A stretch of DNA of 64,000 nucleotides from positions 1-64,000 of the forward strand of contig NZ_JAENII010000012.1 in assembly GCF_016595525.1 (NCBI RefSeq), written 5' to 3'. Each line of letters begins with the position of its first letter. Within the stretch, counting starts at the first letter, position 1. The notes under the pieces were generated by a model. The model saw only the letters and a list, made by a program, of their open reading frames with translations, had not been told where the DNA came from and did not search any database. The position numbers and the translations under genes are program-made. Of the stretch, positions 26,928 through 34,652 are shown piece after piece. Source of the stretch: Haloferula rosea (GTDB taxonomy: Bacteria; Verrucomicrobiota; Verrucomicrobiia; Verrucomicrobiales; Akkermansiaceae).

Positions 26928-27935
26928 ATGCGATTCCTTTTCCTTTCCCTCCTTCTGCTCGCTCCGCTTTCAGCGAGAGCCGATCAGGCCGTCGATGAAT
27001 TGCTTGCCGCCTTCCAGACCCAACTGGAATCCGGCGGGGACATCACCCAACTCTGCAACAGCCTGGAGAATGCCGAACCCAAGACGCTCAACGCACTCTC
27101 CACCGCGCTCAACAAAGCGTGGCCCGGCGTGCGCGACCGCTACCTCAGCGCACTGACCGCCGCTGCCAAGCAGGGCGTGACCGGTGACCGGGCCGCCGCA
27201 TCACGCCGCGTGCGTGAATTGCGCGGCGAATTCATGGCCGTCTACGGCCTCGGCGAAGCGCAGATGAAACCCCTGCTCAAGAGCAAGAGCATGCCGGCCC
27301 TCAAGGAGTTGCGAAAACTGCTCGAACCCACACCCGACGAGGTCATCGCCGGCGCCTCCGACGAAGTGAAGGCACTTCGATCCGCCGCAACCAAACTTGC
27401 CCGCTTCCGCGATGCCGCTCTGGACGCCGCCCTCTCCACCACTCCCACGGATTCCATGTCCTCCCTGAAGGCGAGCGAAAAGGAAATCGCCGCCAGCGCA
27501 GGTGATCTCCCGAGGGATGGCCTGAAGATTCTCGAGAAGAACCGGAAGATCGCGGAGAACGATGGTGTGCCCGCGGACGAAGCAAAGGGCGTCGAGGAAT
27601 GCAATCGCTGGCGCCTCTACGTCGGACTCAACGCCCTCGTCCTCGACCCCGAGCTCTGCGAAGCATCGCGTGACCACTCCACCGACATGAAGGAGAAGGG
27701 GTTCTTCGCCCACGAGTCGCCGGTGCCCGGAAAGAAAACCCCTTGGGATCGTGCCAAGAATTTCGGCACCACCTCATCCGGAGAGAACATCTACATGGGC
27801 AGCACCGACCCCCATGGCGCCAATACCGGCTGGTTCTACTCACCCGGCCACCACAAGAACATGTTCAACCGCGGCCATTCCCGCATCGGCCTCGGCCGTG
27901 CCGGCGGTCACTGGACCCAGATGTTCGGTCGCTGA
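26928..27935 (+). CDS. Secreted CAP (SCP/PR-1) domain protein
   Basis: 335 residues from the ATG at 26928, where the signal peptide MRFLFLSLLLLAPLSARA begins. Residues 25-220 are mostly helical with no named domain. The C-terminal 115 residues form a CAP domain: NRWRLYVGLNALVLDPEL, a HSTDMKEKGFFAHESP segment with conserved His, SGENIYMG, and WFYSPGHHKNMFNRGHSRIGLG. CAP proteins are exported and often stabilise or bind envelope or extracellular ligands; the biochemical role in bacteria is unsettled. It ends with the domain, with no C-terminal anchor. Confidence 0.85.
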   Translation: MRFLFLSLLLLAPLSARADQAVDELLAAFQTQLESGGDITQLCNSLENAEPKTLNALSTALNKAWPGVRDRYLSALTAAAKQGVTGDRAAASRRVRELRGEFMAVYGLGEAQMKPLLKSKSMPALKELRKLLEPTPDEVIAGASDEVKALRSAATKLARFRDAALDAALSTTPTDSMSSLKASEKEIAASAGDLPRDGLKILEKNRKIAENDGVPADEAKGVEECNRWRLYVGLNALVLDPELCEASRDHSTDMKEKGFFAHESPVPGKKTPWDRAKNFGTTSSGENIYMGSTDPHGANTGWFYSPGHHKNMFNRGHSRIGLGRAGGHWTQMFGR

Positions 27936-27953
27936 CCGGAAGCCGGAGATGGA

Positions 27954-27974
27954 TGACCGGATTCCCTCCGGTCA
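27954..27974. other. Perfect hairpin between convergent genes
   Basis: TGACCGGA and TCCGGTCA form an 8-bp perfect stem with a 5-nt loop in the 57-bp gap between two converging genes. Without a T-run it is not a canonical terminator, but it may act as a bidirectional stop or 3'-end stabiliser. Confidence 0.4.
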
Positions 27975-27992
27975 CCCGCCCCACCAAGTCGA

Positions 27993-28241
27993 TCACCCGG
28001 CGTGTTGAGCTCGCCCGGTCGATGCCAGACACCACAGGAGTGTCACCGCACCGGTCGCCCCCAGTACCGCACCGGCCAGTAGGCCGAGGCCGACCACACC
28101 CGCATCCCCCGAAAGGACCGCGAGCACCAGCGACCCCGCCATCAGCGCCGGGCTCGCAAGCGTGAGGCCGATGGCCACCAGATAACTCAATCCGGGCAGC
28201 ACCCGGTCCTTCCACACATCCACTTTATTTTCTTCGTTCAT
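27993..28241 (-). CDS. Small membrane protein, unknown
   Basis: 82 residues from the ATG at 28241 (MNEENKVDVWKDR). A short charged N terminus is followed by two hydrophobic helices (about 17-40 and 45-70) rich in Gly, Ala and Leu. The in-frame extension to 28313 adds a non-hydrophobic segment overlapping the end of ribD and is less likely. It lies 68 bp downstream of ribD on the same strand. No family recognised. Confidence 0.6.
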   Translation of the reverse strand: MNEENKVDVWKDRVLPGLSYLVAIGLTLASPALMAGSLVLAVLSGDAGVVGLGLLAGAVLGATGAVTLLWCLASTGRAQHAG

Positions 28242-28309
28242 AGCTTGTCGTTGTTGGACGAAGACAAGCTGCTCCCCACCCATGAACGGAGAATGAGGGG
28301 GCGGTGAAA

Positions 28310-29386
28310 TCAATGCGCGGACGCCGTGAGGGAAGCATGCTCCACCACGCCACGCATCATCACATCGTCATCGAAGCGTGCGAATTGAATCTCGCTCAGT
28401 TTGACGCCGTCGGCAACCCCCTCACCCCCCAGCGCGGAAACCGGACCTCCACACAACATCGGTGCCGCAAACACCACGACCTCATCAATCAGTCCGTCAT
28501 CCATGCAGACACCCGCCAGGTTTCCTCCGCATTCCAGAAGCACGGTGTGCACCCCGAGCTCATCAACCATGCGACGCAGCATCCCACGGACATCATCCCC
28601 CTTCCACACCCGGGTGCGGTCGGCATGGGCATCGGTGAACAAAGGGGCATCCTCAGGCAGCGCCCTCCCTTGTCGACTGATCACCACCCTCCACGGTTGC
28701 TCCCGCCCCTCCAACCACTGGGGATCTCGTAGATCGAGCCGCGGGTTGTCACGCCGCACGGTTTCACCCGAGGTAACGATGCCGTCCACCTCGGCACGCA
28801 GGCGCTGGACTTCGGCACGGGAGGACGTCCCGGTCAACCACATGCCCTCACCCGGAGGACGGGTCAACCGACCATCCAGGCTCATCGCCGTTTTCCAGAT
28901 CATCCATGGCAATCCCGTTCTCTGAACCTTGTCAAAACCCCGGAGCAAGCGAAGCCCCTCATCCGCCAACACTCCGGCTCGAACCTCGATGCCCGCATCC
29001 CTGAGAATCCCATCCGCCGCCCCCGCATGCGCGGGATTCGGATCCGCGACGGCATACACCACCCTTGCGATGCCGTGTTCGATCAACCCTTCCGTGCAGG
29101 CCGGTGTTCTTCCCCGGGTCGAACACGGCTCCAACGTGACATAAGCCGTCGCACCACGCAGCACTTCACCGCCATGTCGCCCGATCACATCGGCCATCGC
29201 CTCACGCTCGGCGTGGGGCATGCCCGCACGTCGGTGCCAACCCGCACCGAGCTCGACCCCATCGCGAACGATGACGCAGCCGACCGCCGGATTCGGAGCC
29301 GTTCTCCCGATACCCCGGGCCGCTTCCTCAAGCGCCCGTCGCATCCACTGTTCATCCTCTTCCACACCCACGAAATGCAGGTTCAT
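28310..29386 (-). CDS. ribD: Riboflavin biosynthesis deaminase/reductase RibD
   Basis: 358 residues, close to the usual length. The N-terminal deaminase domain has the zinc-site residues HAE (His58, Glu60) and PCxxxxxxxxC (Cys88, Cys97). The C-terminal reductase domain (about 150-355) starts near GLPWMIWKTAMSLDGRL. It converts the GTP-cyclohydrolase product to 5-amino-6-ribitylamino-uracil phosphate in two steps. No FMN riboswitch is visible upstream. Confidence 0.94.
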   Translation of the reverse strand: MNLHFVGVEEDEQWMRRALEEAARGIGRTAPNPAVGCVIVRDGVELGAGWHRRAGMPHAEREAMADVIGRHGGEVLRGATAYVTLEPCSTRGRTPACTEGLIEHGIARVVYAVADPNPAHAGAADGILRDAGIEVRAGVLADEGLRLLRGFDKVQRTGLPWMIWKTAMSLDGRLTRPPGEGMWLTGTSSRAEVQRLRAEVDGIVTSGETVRRDNPRLDLRDPQWLEGREQPWRVVISRQGRALPEDAPLFTDAHADRTRVWKGDDVRGMLRRMVDELGVHTVLLECGGNLAGVCMDDGLIDEVVVFAAPMLCGGPVSALGGEGVADGVKLSEIQFARFDDDVMMRGVVEHASLTASAH

Positions 29387-29497
29387 CGCAACTTGGGCAA
29401 CTACTCTATTGAAGAAGCCGTGAATTGGTTCACAGTAAGAGATAGTAGAAATGGGACCCGCTCATCGTCGAAAACCCTATCTCCAACCCACAATCCA

Positions 29498-30058
29498 ATG
29501 AAACTCAGCCTGATTCTAACCACACTTGTGCTTTCTCTGACCCCAGCCTTCGCCGACAAGGCCGATGACCTCTACAAACAAGGCATGGCGGCCGCCAAAC
29601 AAGGAGATGCCGTCAAGGCTCGGGCCCTGCTGAATGAGGCTCTACGCCTGCGTCCGGACCATCCCTACGCACGTTTCCAACTCGGTCGACTCAAGGGAGC
29701 GGACAGCACCATGGCTGCCAAACAACGCGCTGCCAAACTCGCCGCCGTCACCGTCAGTGTGAACTTCCAGGAAGCCGAACTCGGAGATGCACTGGAAGCC
29801 CTCGGCATGATGGTTGAAAAGAAGACATCGGATGAACATGGTGAAGACAAAGCATTCACACCTAACTTCATGATTCAGGACCGGAGTGGGGAACTCGCCA
29901 AGTCACCCATCACCCTTCAACTCAAGGGAGTGCCCGCCAACAAGGTGATGGACTTCATGCTCCAGCAGGCCGGCGGCAACGTGCGCTATGATGAACACGC
30001 CATCATCATCCGCCCGAATCAGCCGGTCAAGCAAGCCACCCCGACCACCGAAGAATAG
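29498..30058 (+). CDS. Secreted TPR/STN-domain protein
   Basis: 186 residues from the ATG at 29498. A signal peptide (about 1-19, ending AFA) is followed by a TPR-like helical pair (DLYKQGMAAAKQGDAVKARA) and a C-terminal domain resembling the secretin/TonB short N-terminal (STN) fold (about 80-180; VNFQEAELGDALEALGMMVE, then GVPANKVMDFMLQQAGGNVR). STN domains usually sit at the N terminus of secretins or TonB receptors; here it stands alone after a TPR unit. It probably works in the periplasm as an adaptor, but this is inference. Confidence 0.7.
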   Translation: MKLSLILTTLVLSLTPAFADKADDLYKQGMAAAKQGDAVKARALLNEALRLRPDHPYARFQLGRLKGADSTMAAKQRAAKLAAVTVSVNFQEAELGDALEALGMMVEKKTSDEHGEDKAFTPNFMIQDRSGELAKSPITLQLKGVPANKVMDFMLQQAGGNVRYDEHAIIIRPNQPVKQATPTTEE

Positions 30059-30099
30059 TCGCTTCCCCTCCGGACCACTCCGCCCCACCCTCGCCCGCG

Positions 30100-30744
30100 A
30101 TGAACGAGCGAGTCCTGATCACCGGCGGCGAAGGCGATCTGGCAGCAGCCATCGCGGACACGTTTCGCCGGGCCGGCTTCGATGTGAGGAATCCCGGACG
30201 CCGGGAACTCGACGTTTCGTCTCCCGAGTCGGTCTCGGACTATTTCTCCAGCGCCGCGCCCATCGATCTCCTCATCGCCAATGCCGGATGCGCCGAGAAC
30301 GGACTGCTCGCAAGGACGACCGAGTCCGCTTGGGACCGCCAGTTTGAAATCAATCTGCACGGCGCCTTTCGCTGCGCCCGCGCCGCCCTTCGCCCGATGG
30401 TCAAGCGGCGCCACGGGCACTTGATCTTTCTGTCCAGCTACTCCGCTCTTCACCCTCCCGCTGGGCAGGTGGCCTACGCCTCCGCCAAGGCCGGACTCCT
30501 CGGGCTCAGTCAATCGCTCGCTCAGGAGGTCGGACCTGCCAATATCCGCAGCAACGTCATCCTGCCAGGCTTCCTCGAAACCAAAATGACACGGGATCTC
30601 CCGCAAGCCCGCCGCGAACAGGTCCTCCAGGACCACCGACTCGAACGCTTCAATACCCTCGAAGCCACCGCCGAATTCATCCTGCATCTGCACCGCTCGA
30701 TGCCCCACACCTCGGGTCAATGCTTCCAGCTCGACAGCCGTTGA
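30100..30744 (+). CDS. Short-chain dehydrogenase/reductase (FabG-like)
   Basis: 214 residues, classical SDR layout: TGGEGDLA at the dinucleotide site, ANAG in place of NNAG, catalytic Ser in FLSSYSA, and YASAK for the Tyr-Lys pair. It should be an NAD(P)-dependent oxidoreductase acting on a hydroxyl or keto group. The glycine-rich loop lacks the usual second glycine spacing, suggesting altered cofactor preference. The substrate cannot be told from sequence. The start is 41 bp after the STN gene. Confidence 0.85.
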   Translation: MNERVLITGGEGDLAAAIADTFRRAGFDVRNPGRRELDVSSPESVSDYFSSAAPIDLLIANAGCAENGLLARTTESAWDRQFEINLHGAFRCARAALRPMVKRRHGHLIFLSSYSALHPPAGQVAYASAKAGLLGLSQSLAQEVGPANIRSNVILPGFLETKMTRDLPQARREQVLQDHRLERFNTLEATAEFILHLHRSMPHTSGQCFQLDSR

Positions 30745-30792
30745 GAAATTGTCGGATTGACCCCGCTCCCTCTCCCACTAGGATTCCGCCCC

Positions 30793-31089
30793 ATGAAAGC
30801 CCTCGTCCTTGTTGCCCTCGCCGGGGTCACTGCATGCCTGAGCTCCTGCAGCACCGGAGCCCGCAGCCTGCAATCCCTGACCCGCTCAGGCGAAGTTGCA
30901 TCCCGGTCGATCAGCAATTTGGACGATGCCGCCATCCGTTCGCAGGGCACCCTGCTCCGCACGGGTGATACCGCCGCCCGCAGTTACAACAACTACGAGC
31001 GTGCCCGCGCCAATGCACCGCGCACCGCGGCCCGCACCGCAGGAACCGTCAGCCGGCTGCTCGACTCGATCGGCCGCTCCTTCCGCTGA
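30793..31089 (+). CDS. Small lipoprotein, alanine/arginine/serine-rich
   Basis: 98 residues from the ATG at 30793. A signal peptide carries cysteines at 15 and 19 (TACLSSC), the second preceded by a lipobox-like LSS. The mature part is low-complexity Ala/Arg/Ser/Thr with repeated TAAR-type words and no known domain. A likely small basic outer-membrane lipoprotein; function unknown. It is 48 bp after the SDR gene. Confidence 0.65.
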   Translation: MKALVLVALAGVTACLSSCSTGARSLQSLTRSGEVASRSISNLDDAAIRSQGTLLRTGDTAARSYNNYERARANAPRTAARTAGTVSRLLDSIGRSFR

Positions 31090-31101
31090 TCTGCCGTCAG
31101 A

Positions 31102-31533
31102 TCAGGGGCCGGTCGCTTCTGTGACCCGACGCGACCCGTCCGGCTGAATCTCGAATTTCAGCCATTTTGCATCCTCCGGCAACATGTCGGGGAATCGATC
31201 TCCCCATTCCGCGACGATCACGCCCTCCTCATCGAGCATTTCGTCCCAACCGATCCCCAGCAATTCCCCGGCAGACTCCAGACGGTAGAAATCCAGATGG
31301 AAAACCGGCAGTCGCCCTCCCCGATACTCCTGGACCAAGGCAAAGGTCGGGCTGGTCACTTCACCACCGTGACCCAATGCCGCCGCCAATCCCTTGGTAA
31401 AGTGGGTCTTGCCCGCCCCCAGTCCGCCCACCAGCGCGACCACTTCGCCGCCACGGAGCCCCGCTGCCACTTCCGCGCCCAGCGCCTCCATCATCTCCAC
31501 GCTTTCGATCGACCATTCCACGGCGCTGAACAA
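31102..31533 (-). CDS. tsaE: tRNA threonylcarbamoyladenosine biosynthesis ATPase TsaE
   Basis: 143 residues when started at the TTG at 31533, which has a GGCGGA about 8 nt upstream; GTG 31521 is an alternative. A reading up to 31650 would run into the divergent rplU start. Walker A is GGLGAGKTHF, followed by the family segment EVTSPTFALVQEY and the LDFYRLE and VAEWGDR motifs. TsaE works with TsaB/TsaD in making t6A at position 37 of ANN-decoding tRNAs. Confidence 0.9.
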   Translation of the reverse strand: MFSAVEWSIESVEMMEALGAEVAAGLRGGEVVALVGGLGAGKTHFTKGLAAALGHGGEVTSPTFALVQEYRGGRLPVFHLDFYRLESAGELLGIGWDEMLDEEGVIVAEWGDRFPDMLPEDAKWLKFEIQPDGSRRVTEATGP

Positions 31534-31648
31534 AGCGATTTTCCGCCCAAGATCGAATTCAAAAAATTCCCTTGCCGCCTGCGTGAGGCTGTGGTGTCCT
31601 CCCCGCCCGCCGCAGAACCGCGGTGGACTCAACCTTTCTTCTACGGCC

Positions 31649-31960
31649 ATGGCCTACGCAGTGATCAAAACCGGCGGTAAACAATACCGCGTCCAACAAG
31701 GCGACAAAATCGACGTTGAAAACCTCAACCTCGATGAAGGAACCATCCTTGAATTCAGCCCGCTGATGGTCGGCGAAGGTGCCGACGTCAAAGTTGGCGC
31801 TCCCGTCGTCGATGGCGCCAGCGTGAAGGCCACCGTGGTCAGCAACTTCCGCGGCCCCAAGGGCATCGCTTTCAAATTCAAGCGCCGTAAGGGTTTCCAC
31901 AAAACCAAAGGCTTCCGCCGCGCATTCACCAAGCTCGAGATCAACGAGATCGCGGGCTGA
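31649..31960 (+). CDS. rplU: 50S ribosomal protein bL21
   Basis: 103 residues, full length, with the bL21 signature (MAYAVIKTGGKQYRV at the N terminus; FKFKRRKGFHKTKGFR near the end). It is a 23S rRNA-binding protein of the large subunit. It is first in an rplU-rpmA unit, 36 bp before rpmA and divergent from tsaE. Confidence 0.97.
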   Translation: MAYAVIKTGGKQYRVQQGDKIDVENLNLDEGTILEFSPLMVGEGADVKVGAPVVDGASVKATVVSNFRGPKGIAFKFKRRKGFHKTKGFRRAFTKLEINEIAG

Positions 31961-31996
31961 TCCGGCAATCCCTGAAATTCACAACCTTCCAAGGAC

Positions 31997-32257
31997 ATGG
32001 CTCATAAAAAAGGACAAGGCTCCGTCAAAAACGGTCGCGACTCCCGCTCCAAGCGCCTCGGCGTGAAGAAGTTCGGTGGCGAATCCGTCATCCCCGGCAA
32101 CATCATTCTTCGCCAGCGCGGCACCAAGTGGCACCCAGGCAAGAACGTGTTCATGGGCAAGGACTACACCATCCACGCCGGCGTCGAAGGCAACGTTTAC
32201 TTCGACCGCAACGGTCGTCGCGTGAACGTCCAGCCTCTCGAAGTGGCTGCGAACTGA
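31997..32257 (+). CDS. rpmA: 50S ribosomal protein bL27
   Basis: 86 residues. The N terminus [16 protein letters not shown] reaches toward the peptidyl-transferase centre in this family, and [12 protein letters not shown] is typical. There is no Firmicutes-type cleavable leader. Second gene of the rplU-rpmA unit, followed by a strong terminator. Confidence 0.97.
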   Translation: MAHKKGQGSVKNGRDSRSKRLGVKKFGGESVIPGNIILRQRGTKWHPGKNVFMGKDYTIHAGVEGNVYFDRNGRRVNVQPLEVAAN

Positions 32258-32280
32258 GTTCGACCCGATCCCGATTCTTC

Positions 32281-32315
32281 AAAAGCCGCCGCCCCGCAAG
32301 GGACGGTGGCTTTTT
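32281..32315 (+). terminator. Intrinsic terminator after rpmA
   Basis: AAAGCCGCCGCCC pairs with GGGACGGTGGCTTT (one G-T pair, one mismatch) around GCAA and runs into TTTTT. Confidence 0.85.
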
Positions 32316-32446
32316 CTTTGGCATCGATGACCCACCCCGATCGCTGAATATTGATCATCTCCATGCTCCCCGGCTTGACACGTCTCGGTGACCATGCATT
32401 CTCCCCGCCCCGCTGCGTTGGAACGTAGCATCTACCACCATCCGCC

Positions 32447-32725
32447 ATGAAAAAGGATCTTCATCCCGAATACCATCCGGCCATCTTTGTCGACATGACG
32501 ACAGGTGCCCGTTTCGTGACCCGTTCGACCAAGTCTTCCGAGAAGAAGGAAACGATCGACGGCGTTGAATACAACCTGATCTCGATGGGTGTCACCTCCG
32601 ACTCCCACCCGTTCTTCACCGGTCAGAAGCAGTTCGTCGATACCGAAGGACGCATCGACAAATTCCAGAAGCGTTTCGGTGCTGTGCGCCGTGCCGGCAA
32701 GCCGAAGCTCGGCGCCGACAGCTGA
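32447..32725 (+). CDS. rpmE2: 50S ribosomal protein bL31, type B
   Basis: 92 residues: MKKDLHPEYHPAIF at the N terminus, SDSHPFFTGQKQFVDTEGRI at the core. There are no cysteines, so it is the zinc-independent type B paralogue, longer than the C+ type A form. It forms part of the central protuberance of the 50S subunit. A monocistronic unit with its own terminator. In many bacteria type B bL31 is induced when zinc is scarce; no Zur-like box was found by eye. Confidence 0.94.
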   Translation: MKKDLHPEYHPAIFVDMTTGARFVTRSTKSSEKKETIDGVEYNLISMGVTSDSHPFFTGQKQFVDTEGRIDKFQKRFGAVRRAGKPKLGADS

Positions 32726-32750
32726 TCGCTGGAATACCAAGCGATTTTCC

Positions 32751-32785
32751 AACGCCCGTCCGCACCTCGCGGCCGGGCGTTTTTC
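32751..32785 (+). terminator. Intrinsic terminator after bL31
   Basis: AACGCCCG pairs with CGGGCGTT, followed by a T-run. Confidence 0.85.
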
Positions 32786-32892
32786 TTGTGCAGGGATCCG
32801 CCTCTCTGACACGCCAACCTCCACTCGCAACAGAGCCGCTTCGAACCCTTGCTCAGGAGACGGCCCGGTCGGCTACGGACGGGCGGGATGCC

Positions 32893-33984
32893 CTAACGCT
32901 TTTTCACCGCCGCGCTGACCTGGGCGACCAACCGGTGCAGCACCAGTCGATGATCCAGCCCGGTGGTCACCAGCGCCTGATCCGCCTTCAAGGCGGACTC
33001 CATCACCGCACGCAATCCATCGAGACGAAACCGCGAGGCCGCCTGCATCGAAAGGAACAAGGGGTAGGCATTCACCCCGCCCGCCTTCTTCTGTGGAAGC
33101 CAGGCGCGCTGGATCTCCGGCAGTGCATCCAGTGCGCCCGCGAAGGCCCGGTAGTTGCCGCCACGCACCCCCATGTCCGCCACCACGCGAGCCATGAAAA
33201 GATTCCTCACCGTGGGAATGATCGAGGCACGCATCACCCCGATGGCACTCTCACCGCGCTCCAGCTGCTGATCGATCAGCTCGATCGCCCGCGCCGCATC
33301 GCCCACCTGCAGGGCCCGTCCGATTTCGAAAACCACCCCGGCGCGACTCATCGGCACCATCTTGCGGACGTCATCCAGCGACACCAAACGACGGTCCGCC
33401 CCGAGATACAGGTCGAGCTTCTCCAGCTCGCTGCCGATCTGACGGGTCGCTTCACCGGCGAGCATCACGAACAGCTCCAAGGCATCGTCTTCAAACTGAA
33501 GCCCCAGATCCTTGGCCCGGCCTACGACCAGCCCGGCGACCTCCTCCTCCCAGCCTTCCTTGGAAGTATCGATCTTCTCGTAACTGCGGACCTCCGCATG
33601 CTTCTGCAGGAACTTCCAGAACGCCCGACGCTTGTCGATGCCGGTCGCACTCAGCAGAAACACGACACCCGGTCCCAACCCACCGGCGAGACACTCGCGC
33701 AGCATCTCGACCCCACTCTGGGTCCGCTCGGAACGACCGGTCACGTCATCGACCAGAAAACTCGCCGACTTCAGCCAGACCACCTTCTCCCCTCCGAAAA
33801 AGGGCAGCGTGTTCAGCGATTCGACGACCTGCGAGCAGATCTGGAATGCCCCGTCCGAATTGTCCGCCGTGCCATCGATCGTCTCGTGGGTGAATCCGTC
33901 ATCATTGCCACCAGTCAGTTCCTGATGAAGCCGCACGGCTTCCTCCTTCACCCGACCTTCATCGGTGCCGATGATTGCGTACAT
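32893..33984 (-). CDS. holA: DNA polymerase III subunit delta
   Basis: 363 residues from the ATG at 33984 (MYAIIGTDEGRVKEEAV), the usual start of the delta N-terminal domain. Domain I has a degenerate AAA+ fold, with FFGGEKVVWLK near the beta-clamp-opening element region. Domain III is the collar-forming helical part with a LERGESAIGVMRASII segment. Delta opens the sliding clamp within the clamp loader. An upstream extension to 34059 is not family-like. Confidence 0.88.
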   Translation of the reverse strand: MYAIIGTDEGRVKEEAVRLHQELTGGNDDGFTHETIDGTADNSDGAFQICSQVVESLNTLPFFGGEKVVWLKSASFLVDDVTGRSERTQSGVEMLRECLAGGLGPGVVFLLSATGIDKRRAFWKFLQKHAEVRSYEKIDTSKEGWEEEVAGLVVGRAKDLGLQFEDDALELFVMLAGEATRQIGSELEKLDLYLGADRRLVSLDDVRKMVPMSRAGVVFEIGRALQVGDAARAIELIDQQLERGESAIGVMRASIIPTVRNLFMARVVADMGVRGGNYRAFAGALDALPEIQRAWLPQKKAGGVNAYPLFLSMQAASRFRLDGLRAVMESALKADQALVTTGLDHRLVLHRLVAQVSAAVKKR

Positions 33985-34067
33985 CCCTGCCACGACGGGG
34001 AGCGTGGCCACTCCCGCGCTCACTGCCAAGCCGTAAGGAGCGCGGGCAATCCTGCCCACCGAATCAC

Positions 34068-34115
34068 CAAAACAAAAGCACCTCCCCCCGGCGACCCGCG
34101 CCGGGGAAAGATGCT
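34068..34115 (-). terminator. Strong terminator of the metal-efflux operon
   Basis: On the minus strand a stem of about 17 pairs (AGCATCTTTCCCCGGCG against CGCCGGGGGGAGGTGCT, with a few G-U pairs) closes a 5-nt loop and is followed by TTTTGTTTT. It lies 45 bp after the last gene of the efflux operon. Confidence 0.88.
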
Positions 34116-34159
34116 TACCATCACCTCTTCAGGAAGCGGTCTGCTCCCCGCTCGACCCT

Positions 34160-34615
34160 TCAGTGTTCGTGGTCGCAGGTGCAGGCATACTCGAGGTATT
34201 CGCACCCCGGACAGTCCGCCAGATTCAGCTGGAAGCGCTCGAATACCGGCTTGCCGTTGCTCTTGACCTGGAGCACCGCCGGGAAATTCTTGCCCTCCGG
34301 GAGCACCTCCTTCGATACCAGACTCTTGCCGTCCTTCTCGAAAGTCATGCGAACCGGGTTTGCCCTCTCACCGCAGGTCAGCTTGACCGTGGTCTCTCCC
34401 GGATCCACAGCCTGCTTCTTCTCATCGAGGAAGGTGATCTTCACCTTGCGATCCTCCGTTACCAGCAGCTCGAGGTGGGGTTCCACAGCCGTCACCAGCC
34501 GTCCCCCGTTTGGGCCCGCTTCCTTCTTCGCAGGATCGTGGTCATCCGCGGCCAGGGCTGCGAGGGAAGTCATCAGCGCCAGCGCGCCGGTCATCAGTCG
34601 TTGTCGTATTTTCAT
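34160..34615 (-). CDS. Periplasmic Cys/His-tailed protein of the efflux operon
   Basis: 151 residues with a signal peptide (about 1-22). The mature protein opens with a PNGGRLV motif seen in exported proteins next to copper/zinc efflux genes. It continues with a beta-sandwich-like body and ends with a Cys-rich tail (CPGCEYLEYACTCDHEH). Four cysteines plus His-Glu-His at the C terminus suggest metal capture or delivery to the RND pump. It is 37 bp downstream of the pump gene, last in the operon. Confidence 0.75.
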   Translation of the reverse strand: MKIRQRLMTGALALMTSLAALAADDHDPAKKEAGPNGGRLVTAVEPHLELLVTEDRKVKITFLDEKKQAVDPGETTVKLTCGERANPVRMTFEKDGKSLVSKEVLPEGKNFPAVLQVKSNGKPVFERFQLNLADCPGCEYLEYACTCDHEH

Positions 34616-34652
34616 GGTATGTTGTGGGTTTGAGACGGTTGAGATTGAAAAG